Under the pieces are notes generated by a model, which was not told the origin of the DNA, made no database searches, and saw only the letters and a program-made list of their open reading frames with translations. This document shows positions 22,182-32,777 of a DNA stretch of 64,000 bases, piece after piece. Origin of the DNA: Rhinopithecus roxellana (taxonomy: Eukaryota > Chordata > Mammalia > Primates > Cercopithecidae); NCBI RefSeq assembly GCF_007565055.1, contig NC_044565.1:38525711-38589710 (forward strand), in the 5' to 3' direction. How positions within the stretch are numbered: the stretch's first letter is position 1; each line of letters begins with the position of its first letter. The position numbers and the translations under genes were made by a program.

Positions 22182-22228
22182 TCTGTGAGGTGCAATAAAG
22201 CAAAGTTCAGTAAAACAAGCTATACCTG
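19939..22228 (-). mobile_element. Tigger1 DNA transposon (TcMar-Tigger), nearly full length
   Basis: About 2.29 kb against about 2.42 kb in the family. The terminal repeats begin CAGGTACAATCTCAGACATATTGC and end AGTAAAACAAGCTATACCTG, with TA on both sides. It encodes, on the minus strand, a pogo-type transposase related to CENP-B and jerky proteins. A run of about 24 A sits near the right end (22157-22180). Confidence 0.93.
20244..21548 (-). pseudogene. Tigger1 transposase, broken
   Basis: The pogo/jerky-like transposase is split into separate open pieces: 21141-21548 (CENP-B-type DNA-binding part, with EKFEASRGWFMWFKER), 20854-21144 (start of the DDE region), 20589-20810 and 20244-20498 (C-terminal part). 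Stops and frameshifts separate them, and a stretch between 20940 and 21140 is shortened relative to the family. The catalytic triad cannot be assembled in one frame. It is a fossil. Confidence 0.85.
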
Positions 22229-22302
22229 TAATGAGAAGTTGATTCTAATGATAAATGCAACAAATAGAATATACATGTAAAAATATATTTATAGAAAACG
22301 TA

Positions 22303-22580
22303 GCCGGGCACGGTGGCTCAAGCCTGTAATCCCAGCACTTTGGGAGGCCGAGATGGGCGGATCACAAGGTCAAGAGATCCACACCACCCTAACACGGTGA
22401 AATCTCGTCTCTACTAAAAATACAAAAAAATTAGCTGGGTGTGGTGGCGGGCGCCTGTAGTCCCAGATACTCGGGAGGCTGAGGCAGGAGAATGGCGTGA
22501 ACCTGGGAGGTGGAGCTTGCGGTGAGCCGAGATCGTGCCACTGCACTCCTGCCTGGGCGACAGAGCAAGAGTCTGCCTCC

Positions 22581-22611
<31 letters not shown>
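22303..22611 (+). mobile_element. AluY (first of a tandem pair)
   Basis: GCCGGGCACGGTGGCTCAAGCCTG to an A-rich tail with AAAAG units. Target duplication AGAAAACGTA (22293-22302) / AGAAAATGTA (22612-22621). Confidence 0.93.
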
Positions 22612-22612
<1 letters not shown>

Positions 22613-22628
22613 GAAAATGTATAAATCA

Positions 22629-22931
22629 GCCAGGTGCGGTGGCTCAAGCCTGTAATCCCAGCACTTTGGGAGGCCGAGACGGGTGGATCACGAGGTCAGG
22701 AGATCGAGACCATCCTGGCTAACATGGTGAAACCCTGTCTCTACTAAAAAATACAAAAATCTAGCCGGGCAAGGTGGCGGGCGCCTGTAGTCCCAGCTAC
22801 TCGGGAGGCTGAGGCAGGAGAATGACGTAAACGCAGGAGGCGGAGCTTGCAGTGAGCTGAGATCCGGCCACTGCACTCCAGCCTGGGCAACAGAGCGAGA
22901 CTCCGTCTCAAAAAAAAAAAAAAAAAAAGAA
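22629..22931 (+). mobile_element. AluY, monkey AluYRa-like (second of the pair)
   Basis: Full-length, with CTCAAGCC, GAGACGGGTGG, AATGACGTAAACGC and GAGATCCGGCCACTG, changes I associate with Old World monkey Alu subfamilies. Perfect 17-bp target duplication AGAAAATGTATAAATCA (22612-22628 and 22932-22948). Confidence 0.93.
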
Positions 22932-22948
22932 AGAAAATGTATAAATCA

Positions 22949-24078
22949 TATATCTAGACTACAAATAAAAAAACCTCAATACAATTCTTAAAACATTTGA
23001 GATTCAAGAGACTTTTGAATTTTATTTGAATGAATAAGCAAACAAACTAGAAACAAATAAAGCACATGGTAAAACACACTCTCCAAAACATGGTTGGGCC
23101 CAATAATAAATCAAAACTACAATCACAAATTAGAAAACAATAAAATTTACACATGAAAAAACATCTAATTTTGCACACAAGTCTGAGCAGTTCCTTATGA
23201 TAGATTTCTTGTTGTGGAATGGAAATGAAGGTCATCAGAGTCAAGAAAGTCACAGAACTTTTTAGCTGAGTAGTTAAATGAGTGATCCATGGGGTAAATG
23301 GAAATCCCCCACATGATAGCAGGAGTTGAGGCAGAACCAAAAGATGAGTGACAAAGTGCCCAAATGAATTTGAAAAAATCACCAAGAGGTAAACAGATGA
23401 CAGAAGTGAAGGGACATCAATTCACGAATTTAGAGCAATTAATTAACTAAAAGAATATGTAAATTGTGCTTAATTTTCACTGCAATAATAGAAGTATAAC
23501 ATCAATTTCTTAAGTGTGATAGCCAAATTGTCAATAAATATTTATTGACCAATTAATAAAAAGTTCTAACCACTTAACATCTTCCTAGCTTGATCAAACC
23601 AGCTTGAAGGAATACCTGCATAGAAGCTTCAATACCAGAATACATGAGATATACAAATTGAAAAACAGAATGTCCACATAATTCAAGTAAATAAATGAAT
23701 ATGAAATAGAAGAAGCTGGCCAATCCATCTCCTTATTGTGTCCTATTATCCTTTACAGGCTGATCTTTACTTACACGTAAGGTTTCATCCACACATTGAC
23801 AAAATAAGTATGACCAGATTTAGGTTGCTTTGTACTATAATTCAATATTGTTTTTCGTTATTTTGACCATCCTTGTACTTGATCTCAAACTACTAAAATC
23901 TATTATAAACAGCATAGAAAGTTTTCAGAGAACTATATGGTATATTTTATTGCAGAAAAGCTTAAAGAAAAAAAAAAAAGCCCTAATAAGTAGAATTGTT
24001 TTTTCCTGGGAAATGAGAATGAGTTTTTGAACTCTGCAACAAAAGACAGACTTTTAGTTTAACGCTAATAAAACCAAC
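22949..24078. other. Intron just downstream of the 24079 EHBP1 exon
   Basis: AT-rich, no repeat or gene recognised. Confidence 0.5.
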
Positions 24079-24218
24079 CTGTAATTTTAGCTGCCTTTTC
24101 TTCTTGGTTCACTCTGTTCTCATCATCGTCTTCATTATCTTCTTCAAAGTCATCTAAATTGCCAATGTCGGCCTGCTTCATACTCATCAAACTAGCCAAA
24201 CTTTGCATGTCTTCGTCT
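24079..24218 (-). CDS. EHBP1: EHBP1 coding exon, acidic linker after the C2-like domain
   Basis: This 140-nt exon begins by completing the codon split in the previous exon (AC+A, T). It then encodes DEDMQSLASLMSMKQ... through ...EEKAAKIT (46 codons), and ends with a single G that would start the next codon (E in EHBP1). The peptide contains the acidic stretch EEDNEDDDEN that lies between the C2-like domain and the NPF motifs that recruit EHD1/EHD2. The acceptor is TGATGTAG/AGACG with a poor pyrimidine tract, and the donor is ACAG/GTTGGT; both are weaker than those of the preceding exon. The alternative acceptor two bases downstream would break the frame. Because its length is not a multiple of three, skipping this exon would shift the frame. 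Confidence 0.93.
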
Positions 24219-24803
24219 CTACATCAGTGATTCAAAATATAACACATTGTATTAAATGACAGTTAGAAAAATGATGGTTCTTAAGAAAATAATAAATTCC
24301 TTCTTTCTATAAAGTATGTCAATAAGTCTTTCTTATCAGTTGTACAAGAATATTGAAAAATCTAAATACTCATATTCATTAATTTTTAAATGGCATGCTT
24401 AATTAGTAAAGAGCTAATAAGATTAAAAATTAACTGGTTAGATCAAAGACTTAAATCTAAACCTGAAACCATAAATATTCTAGAAGATAACACTGGAAAA
24501 ATTCTTCTAGGTATTGACTTAAGCAAAGAGTTCATGACCAAGAACCCCAAAGCAAATGCAACAAAAACAAATAGATGGGACCTTATTAAACTAAAAAGCT
24601 TCTGCACAGCAAAAGAAATCATCAGCAGAATAAACAGACAACTCACAGAGTAGGAGAAAATATTCACAAACTATGCATCCAACAAAGGACTAATATCCAA
24701 AATCTACAAGGAAGTCAAACAAATCAGCAAGAAAAAAATGAAATAATCCCATCAAAAAGTGGGCTAAGGACATGAATAGACAATTCTTATAAGAAGATAT
24801 ATG

Positions 24804-25107
24804 GGCCGGGCGTGGTGGCTCATGCCTGTAATCCCAGCACTTTGGGAGGCCGAGGCGGGCGCTCACAAGGTCAGGAGTTCATCACCAGACTGACCAACAT
24901 GGTGAAATACCGTCTCTACTAAAAAAACAAAAATTAGCTGGACATGGCAGCATGCGCCTGTAATCCAAGCTACTTAGGAGGCTAAGGCAGGAGAATCACT
25001 TGAACCCAGAAGGCAGAAGTTGCAGTGAGCCAAGAATGCGCTACTGCACTCCAGCCTGGGTGACAGAGTGAGACTCTGTCTAAAAAAAAAAAAAGAAAGA
25101 AAAAGAA
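24804..25107 (+). mobile_element. AluS inside the L1
   Basis: GGCCGGGCGTGGTGGCTCATGCC to a mixed A/G tail. Target duplication AAGAAGATATA on both sides (about 24791 and 25108). Confidence 0.93.
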
Positions 25108-25536
25108 AAGAAGATATACAAATGACCAACAAACATGAAAAAACGCTCAACATCACTAATCATCAGGGAAATGTAAATCAAAACCACAGCGAGATACCAC
25201 ATCACTCCTGCAATAGTGGCCATAATTTAAGAATAAAAAAAAAATAGATGTTGGTATGGATGTGATGAAAAGAGAACAGTTTTACACTGCTGGTAAGAAT
25301 GTAAACTGGTACAACCACTATGAAAAACAGTATGGAGATTCCTTAAAGAATTAAAAGTAGAACTACTGTCTGATCCAGGAATCCCACTGCAGGGTATCTA
25401 CCCAGAAAAAAATAAGTTATTACAGGAAAAAGATACCTGCACATGCAATGTTTATAGTGGCATAATTTGCAATTGCAAAAATATAGAACCAGCCTAAAAG
25501 CCCATTGACCAACGAGTGTATAAAGAAAATGTGGTG

Positions 25537-25583
25537 TGTGTGTATATATATATACACACACACACAGCATGGACTACTACTAT

Positions 25584-25611
<28 letters not shown>
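25537..25611 (+). repeat. GT-AT-AC palindromic microsatellite and CA repeat
   Basis: GTGTGTGTATATATATATACACACACAC is a perfect self-complementary run. It is followed by AGCATGGACTACTACTATA and a (CA)n of about 28 bases. The L1 consensus here has only TATATATACACCATGGAATACTACT, so the tract grew from that motif, with one partial duplication of the adjoining phrase. Confidence 0.9.
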
Positions 25612-25614
<3 letters not shown>

Positions 25615-26049
25615 TGGAATACTACTCAGCCTTAAAAAGGAACAAAATAATGGCATTTGCAGCAACCTGGATGGAACTGGAGACCATTATTCTAAGTGAA
25701 GTAACTCAGGAATGAAAAACCAAACATCGTATGTTCTCACATTTAAGTAGCAGCTAAGCTACAAGGATGCAAAAGCATAATAATAATATAATGGACTTTG
25801 GAGACTTGCGGGGAAGAGTGGGAGGGGTGTGAGGGATGAAAGACTACATATTGAGTACCGCGTACACTGCTCAAGAGATGGGTGCACCAATATCTCAGAA
25901 ATCATCACTAAAGAACTTTCCTATGCAACCAAACACTACCTGTTTCCCCGTAATGATTGAAATAAAATAATAATAAAAAACTTAACTGGTTAGGAATTAG
26001 TTCAATTCTGTGCTGTAGATATATATGGAAGACTAAAATATTCTTTTCT

Positions 26050-26336
26050 TTTTTTTTCAGACAGGGTCACTCTATAAGCCAGGCTGGCTGGAGTGCAACG
26101 GTGTGAACATGGCTCACTGCATCCTCCTGGACTCAAGCAATCATCCCACCTTAGCCTCCTGAGTAGCTGGGACCCCAGGCGTGGAGCACCATGCCCAGCT
26201 AATTTTTAAAATTTTTGTAGAGTGGGGGTCTTGCCATTGTGGTTCAGGCTGGTCTCAAACTCCTGGGCTCAAGTGATTCTCCCACCTCAGGCTCCCAAAG
26301 TGTTGGGATTACAGGTGTGAACCACTGTGCCTTGCC
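26050..26336 (-). mobile_element. AluJ
   Basis: Reverse-oriented dimeric Alu with many differences (for example TCACTCTATAAGCCAGGCTGGCTGGAGTGCAACGG), from a T run to GTGCCTTGCC. Confidence 0.9.
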
Positions 26337-27211
26337 TAAAATTTTCTTCAAGGAATTAAAATACGGTTTCCTGAGCATTAAGTCTGGAAACAAAAACTTG
26401 TTTCAAAAAATAGCGAGACAGTTTGCAAATCAGATAAGATCTAGAGTTTAAAGTATTCAAACTTCCCAAAGGAATTAGAACAAGATTTTAAATCTGAGGT
26501 CCATGTAGGCTTTTGAGTTTGTGGGTAACAGGGAAACAAAGTGGTAAACCCCTGTAAATCACACTTAAATCTTGTTTAAATGTGCATTGTTTTTCCAACA
26601 GGGCTATAACCTCCCAAAAGTGAAGAAACTCTTACAGCAGGAAAAGCACTTTAAAAACACAGTCAAACAGTTTTAAGAGTTATAAGATAAAAAAATTACC
26701 TTGGCTGACTGTAAGTTAAATACCATGTATTTGATAAATATAAACTTTTTAAAATGTTTTAAGTATTTTAAGTAGAAATTTATAAACTTTATATTAAGTA
26801 TTCTAAAAGTCAAATCATTTATATTTTCATCATGTACTATTTTCACCTTAAATTTCAAATAAACTACAGTGAATGAAATATATATCTATTATTTACAAAT
26901 TAATTTTTACTTTGCTACACCTCCCCCAAATTCAGAAAGTCAAATTAAGATACTGTTTCTTTGTAAAGTAATGCTTAATATGCCATTATCTTCTAAATAT
27001 AGTATGGCTTTACAGACTAAACTGGTTTTAAAAAATTCTTTGCATCTTATCTCATATAAACCTTAGAGTTAACAAAGTCATTTCCCCTTTTAAAAATAAA
27101 TTTAGTGACACAAAGTTTTCACGAGCAAAAAAGTTGTATTACCTTACGTGAATGTCTTACAAATTGCTCTCTTATCAACAGGAGACAATTTCAAAATGTC
27201 ATTCTTAAAAT
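26337..27211. other. EHBP1 intron, nothing recognised
   Basis: AT-rich unique sequence between two Alus. Confidence 0.5.
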
Positions 27212-27222
27212 GTTAACTTGCT

Positions 27223-27528
27223 GGCTGGGCGCAGTGGTTCACACCTGTAATCCCAACACTCTGGGAGGCCAAGGTGGGCGGATCACTTAAGGTCAAGAGT
27301 TCAAGACCAGCCTGGCCAACATGGTGAAACCCCGCCTCTACCAAAAATATAAAAAATTAGCCAGGTGTGGTGGTGCACACCTGTAATCCCAGCTACTCAG
27401 GAGGCTGAGGCAGGAGAATCGCTTGAACCCGGGAGGTGGAGGTTGCAGTGAGCTGAGATCGTGCCACTGCACTCCAGCCTGGGTGACAAGAGTGAGATTC
27501 TGTCTCAAAAAAAAAAAAAAAAAAAAAA
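27223..27528 (+). mobile_element. AluS
   Basis: Complete element with about 24-base A tail. Target duplication GTTAACTTGCT at 27212-27222 and 27529-27539. Confidence 0.95.
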
Positions 27529-27539
27529 GTTAACTTGCT

Positions 27540-28923
27540 TAATTTCATACCACTTTAATTTCCTCACATTTTAACCCTGAATATTTTTCTTTGGGGAAGG
27601 TAACAAGGCAAAGAAGGAAGAGGTAGAGAGGGAGTTTAGGGTGTCCGGAAAGAATTCCTTTTCAATTCAAATTGAGACATTTGGTTTGGCTGAATTTCTT
27701 CTCACCCAGATTCCCGTGAATGGTGCTGATTCACTTACAGCTTTTGCCCAGTGGAAGGAAGTCCACCCTCAAAAGATCTTCTCTGAATTTGTTTCTCTTC
27801 TTCCTGTGTTTCCTTTCCTTTTATTTTGGCTTAAACTTCAGGGTAAGAACTTTATTTTTAATTACTCAGTATTTAAGTCTATAATTTAAGGTCCTGAGAC
27901 GAAAGACTAAGATGCTTCCATTCTGCACTGTCTCCCTACTACACTGGCTTAGAATCCAACTTTCCAGTAAGGAGGCTTACTGTTATCTAACAAGTCATGT
28001 GTTGACATGTAGATGAGTGTCAAACATCTCATTTGACTGACGCACAGAATCCAGTCTAATCAGTCATGTAGACATGGCCAGTTATAGTAACCACATTCCA
28101 ATAGGTCAAATACATTCAGAACTGTGATTCAGATTAGATAAAATGTTCACAGCTATCTCTTTCCTCTCACCTTTAAGTCTAGGTATAGAATTTCCATTTC
28201 TCCTGTTTCTTCATCTTCCACTTCACTCAGGTACGAACCCTTGCACAACACGGGTAACATTCACTTACCCCTGACTTGATTGTATGCAATAACCAGGGTG
28301 AATCTTACTTTTTTCCCCCTTTTGTAGGTATGTTCACCTCATTTTTGTCACATTAGAGTTTTACTCTTTAAAGAGACTTAGAACTGAATCTAGAAATCTT
28401 TGTGCAATGCTGACTCAGCACTTAAAAAGTGATTTTTGAAAAGAAAATGATTACCATCATTTTCTAACTGTACCTTCCTACATAATTTTTGGAAGGCTGA
28501 GCCAAATATGATTTGGCAACAGTTCCCTTAATTATTTCATCCCTTTTATCCTAAACTTTTCGTTTTGGGTTCCTCTCATGTCTCAATTGCATCAAACAGT
28601 TCTACACATTGAACTGTGTGTACTTCAGAGTACACACCACTACACTGAAGACACTGAAATATAAAACACTTAAAATATCCTAAAATATTCAATTTAAATT
28701 TTGAAACTAGCTGTGATCACTTTTATATTACTGTACATTCTCTGGAGTCAAAAGAGACTACTTATAAGTAAGAAGGAGTTCCCTTAACTCAGCCTCTGAA
28801 ACAAAGAATGGCAAAAATGATTGGTATGCTGTAAGATGTTCAACTGTTGCCAGTCTACTGAGTCAAAAGCTATGGTGTACTGAAACACAATGTAAGGCAG
28901 CTTATTTGACAAAAGAAACTTAC
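27540..28923. other. EHBP1 intron, nothing recognised
   Basis: Unique-looking sequence directly downstream of the 28924 exon; contains only a few short open frames. Confidence 0.5.
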
Positions 28924-29105
28924 GTGGCTTTTCCTTCCCTCAGGAAGATGCAAGATAATGAAAACTGAAGAGTGGCAGATACAACTTTTTTAGATAATGG
29001 CTTGAATTTTAACTTGACATCAGTCTGAGTTGGCATAGGGCTTGCATACTGTTTCATATTGATGCTGCTAGTAGCAAGAGCTTTCCTTCGACCAGAAGGG
29101 GATTC
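28924..29105 (-). CDS. EHBP1: EHBP1 coding exon, end of the N-terminal C2-like domain
   Basis: This 182-nt exon encodes ESPSGRRKALATSS... through ...FLREGKA, 60 codons plus two bases (AC). It is preceded by a strong acceptor (long pyrimidine run, then CTTCCAG) and followed by a good donor (CAC/GTAAGT). EHBP1 is a cytosolic adaptor that binds EHD proteins through NPF motifs and Rab8/Rab10 effectors' partners through its C-terminus. It links endocytic recycling to actin and GLUT4 traffic. This exon covers the last strands of the NT-C2 (C2-like) membrane-association domain. The reading frame is fully open and the phase matches the next exon. One residue reads T in VVSATLQF where I recall A in the human protein; that comparison is from memory. 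A processed copy is excluded because the splice sites and introns are intact. Confidence 0.93.
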
Positions 29106-31980
29106 CTGGAAGATTAAAGAAAAAAAAAAGGATGTAATTTTGAGTTATTTTATAGTCAAATATTTTACAGTACGATTTTAATAATAAATCAAATAATAAT
29201 TGAAAACTTCCTTCTCCTATTAAAATCCTATCACACAATAACTAAATAAAATTACAATGAAGTTGTATCACAGCTTTTATATTTATAAGTAAGGCAGATA
29301 TGCAGTTGGAAAGAGGTAACCCAGGCAGAAACAAGAGAAGATTAGAACAACCCTAAACACCAGAAAAGGAGAAGCAAGGAATGAAAATTAGGACAGAAAG
29401 ACTCCAGAGTTACTATGAGAAGAGGATCCAATACAGGGCTAGGCATCAACAAATACTCAACAGTTGTTTTCCTTGCTTTGATTACATTTAATGTAACCTA
29501 ATGATATTTCTCCTTTTTAAATGCCTATGATTATTTATAGAACTTCCAGCCTTGGTGGCATTCTACTTTTTTTTTTTTTTTTTTGTCTAAAACATCTGAA
29601 TCCTATGTATCCTGTAATTTGAGTCTTATTTCTTCCCCAGGCCTTTTTTTTTATTGTGTCAGTCCATAGTTCTCTTTCCCATAAAATCACATATATCATA
29701 AAAGAAACAGTTGACTTTCTGATCCTATGCCTAGACACCACTGACTGACTCCAGCAGATCTCAAGAATTCTTCTCAACATTGCTATTGCCAGTTCATCAG
29801 AAACAGAACACAAAATGAAACCTATTTGCTATCAAAAGTACTTAACATTCCATTACTAAAGCTATTGTGTTTCTTAACTATACTTTACAGAATAATAGCC
29901 TAGGAGAACAATGAAAACAGAACAGCAAAATACTGGTTGTGCAACTTTGTACAAGACATCATGTAAATTCTGGGAAGATATGATGAATAAGACATAATCT
30001 CTGCAGGTTCTATGGCAAAGGGAAAATTTTAGATGTAGGATAATGTGTAAATAACATAAATCAGAGATCATGTACCACTATTTCTTGTAGTTTACTGATA
30101 CAGGAGTTAAGACCAAAATTTAAATCTTAATTTTCAAGCTGTGTGACCGTGGGCAAGTCAGAAAACTTGAGTCTCAGTAACCTTCTCTATAAAATAAGGA
30201 GGCCAAACAGACATCCATTCAAGTTCTATTATTATTTTCCCAAAATTATTCAATTTTCAAACCAAGGTAAGAAAAACTACCATTAATACCTTTGAACTAT
30301 TATTTAATAAATCTTTATTTCTTCTATGTTTGAAAAATTTGCCTAAAATAAGGATATACTAATTTAATCAAAATATTAAAACAATCTTTAAAAAAAACCA
30401 TGATATTTCTACCCAACGGAACAAGTAAAAATGTAATGTAGCGTCCCTAAAGAATACCTTATTTTAAAATGTGGTCTTATCTGTCAGATTATGCACAGCA
30501 ATAATATACAGAACTATTAGTGCATGTAGATACCTTATGAATGAATTTCAAAAATGCATCAAGCACTTGAGAAGGATTTAAGCCCTCTCAGAAGAAATAC
30601 TTAAGAATATGCAAATATCCTCAACTGAATCAAGTTGAACAGATGTGACTATACCAAACAATGTAAGTGTTCTTTCCCTGGTCGCTACTGTCAATCAAAG
30701 AATAAGATTAAGGTCCAAGGTTCTGACAATGAGCAAAATGAAAAAGTACGATCATAGAGTATCAATTTATTACACTGATATGAACAATAATCTCTCATTG
30801 TACCTTTAGAATAGCTAACAGTTTCCGCATATAATATAGAATTTAAAGCCTCTGTTTTGAAAGCATGAGATATAAACTGTCACATACTATTTTCAGTTTT
30901 TGTTAAACAAATCTGTTTCACAAAGTATGGCATTGATCCCTTGATATAATTATTTAATTTTATAACCAAATAAGCTATAAAAATTAAGATAATATAGAAA
31001 TGAGCATAATTTTGAAAACTTAGTTTAAGAATGGTTCTGCAAAAGTCTAGATTTATCATATTCTGCCAATTCCGTTTTTTAGAGTAAAAAGTATGCAGAA
31101 AAATTTTTCTGCTGAACTCATGTTCATGGCAAAAAAAAAGTGTTTTTTAAGCATCTGGTAAATCAGTATTTTTGAAACAATAGGTAACAAAAGCTACTAA
31201 ATTCTAAATACAATTAGCTGTACTACCTAAGCAATTATTTGCTTAGGAACAATGCAAAGAGCCCTTTCTGAGGTCTGGTCAGCTAAGTAGAATAGAGCTC
31301 TTTTGAGTCTATGATATCCATTCCCAATATTAGTTAACACAGGACCTCACTAGAGTCTGTGTCCTTAATATACTATGTCCTTGATATAATGGCTCCCTTT
31401 CGGGAAAAGGAATTTGAATGGTGTTCATAGTAATTCTCCACCTAGCTCAGACACTGTTCTCTCCTTAAAATTAGCTATCTCAGAATATACATTTTAAGAA
31501 GAATAGTAATGAGGGAAAATACGGGGATCTTTCACAGCTCTAACCCAACTCAATGAATTTTCATTCTTTATAACCATGAAGTCTAAATCTGTACCCACCC
31601 AAGATGGACATCACTGCTATAATCAGTTCTATAAGAGGAATGAAATAATTGACTGCACTCAAACAAGCATGTCTTTTGGATCCTATTGTCCTTCTTAAAG
31701 GGACTAGGAATCAGCCAGGGAGAGACAGTTTAGAGAGAATTACTGTTATTGTTGCCAGGGTCCTAATGCTACTTCAGATCACATGTGGGTTGGACAAAAG
31801 AACAAGAATGAGAGAAAAAAGAGTAAGAGGAACTAGTAGAAAATGAAAGTTTGGAGATAAGAGTCAATAAAAAAGGGAATGTTGACTATCTGTCTGAATA
31901 TCTGTCTCTGGGCCTATGTTTAAATATCTGTTTGTATGTGCATCTGGCAGTATTTTTGAAGTCAGTTCAAAATCCCTACA
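29106..31980. other. EHBP1 intron upstream of the 28924 exon
   Basis: A 19-base T run (about 29566-29584) and a weak reverse MIR remnant near 30105-30205 (AAGCTGTGTGACCGTGGGCAAGTC). Otherwise AT-rich unique sequence with no supported gene. Confidence 0.5.
30105..30205 (-). repeat. MIR fragment
   Basis: CAAGCTGTGTGACCGTGGGCAAGTCAG followed by CTCAGTAACC and TATAAAATAAGGA matches the MIR core in reverse. Confidence 0.65.
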
Positions 31981-31984
31981 GCAA

Positions 31985-32215
31985 AGGTTCTTAAACTTTA
32001 AAGTTTATTAAAAACCAAAAACAAAATTAAGAAACATTATTAAAAATGTTAATGCCTGGATCCCACCACTAGAGATCCTAAATTAGTAGACCTAAAGATG
32101 GACTTAGGAATCTGATTACTGAAAAGTAATATCCCCCCCTCCACACAAGTACACCACCACTACCAGGAGATTCTGATCCAGTTAATCTAAAATCATATTT
32201 TCAGAAACACTTCCC
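31985..32215. repeat. Probable hAT-Charlie-type nonautonomous element
   Basis: AATGCCTGGATCCCACCACTAGAGATCC and GGAGATTCTGATCCAGTTAATCT are phrases of small hAT elements. The ends are not clear. Confidence 0.45.
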
Positions 32216-32334
32216 CTAAGTTATTACACAAAATTATTTTAATTTAAAAATGTCACTCATTTTTCGTAACTATTCTCATTGTCAGAAAAAGACTTAGCCT
32301 ATATATTTCCATGTCTTTGAAATACAGCCTATTG

Positions 32335-32440
32335 TAGTTGGAATCAGACAAACCTGGATTCGAATGTGGCACCAGCACTTATTCACTGGTTAATCTTTGG
32401 CAGATTTCTTCATGTATCTAAGCCTCAGTTTCACACTCTC
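32335..32440 (-). repeat. MIR fragment
   Basis: CTGGATTCGAATGTGGCACCAGCACTTATTCACTGG ... CTAAGCCTCAGTTTC is the MIR core in reverse. Confidence 0.75.
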
Positions 32441-32454
32441 AGACTGGCAAATAT

Positions 32455-32676
32455 TTTGTAAAGCTGGACATTACCAAGTATTGATAAGAATGTGAAACAA
32501 TGCAAACTCTCTTATACTGCTGGAGAGTTTCAACTGATATGGGAGACTTTAACATCCTACTGTCAACATTAGACAGATCAATGAGACAGAGAGTTAACAA
32601 GGATATCCAGGAATTGAACTTTCTACAATTTATCTATCCATTTTATTGTTGATGGACATATGGGTTGAAGCAGGTT
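32455..32676. mobile_element. Mosaic of three L1 pieces in different orientations
   Basis: 32455-32538 reads as old L1 in + orientation (AAGTATTGATAAGAATGTG, then TATACTGCTGG). 32539-32620 is 82 bp of the L1 endonuclease region in + orientation, matching about 8590-8671 of the full-length L1 at about 90 percent. 32622-32676 reads as L1 in - orientation (ATTTTATTGTTGATGGACATATGGGTTG). Confidence 0.7.
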
Positions 32677-32777
32677 TTTTTTTTGTTTGTTTGTTTTTTG
32701 TTTTTGTTTTTTTGCTTTTTTGAGATGGAGTGTCGCTCTGTCACCCAGGCTGGAGTGCGGTGGCACAATCTTGGCTA
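32677..32777 (-). mobile_element. Alu fragment, truncated after about 90 bp
   Basis: T-rich run, then TTTGAGATGGAGTGTCGCTCTGTCACCC to CACAATCTTGGCT, where it stops abruptly at the start of the next element. Confidence 0.85.

Larger units (their letters stand above)
24441..25975 (+). mobile_element. Older primate L1, 5'-truncated, split by an Alu
   Basis: It begins in ORF2 (ATCAAAGACTTAAATCTAAACC, which translates to a DLNLKPETIN-like phrase) and ends in a diverged 3' end plus AATAATAAAAAA. Flanking duplication TTAACTGGTTAG at 24429-24440 and about 25983-25994. The ORF2 frame has many stops. An Alu lies at 24804-25107, and a CA/TA repeat expansion at 25537-25611. Confidence 0.9.

Noticed and set aside
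29566..29584. T run as the tail of a reverse Alu
   Set aside because: No Alu sequence follows on either side; left as a plain homopolymer.
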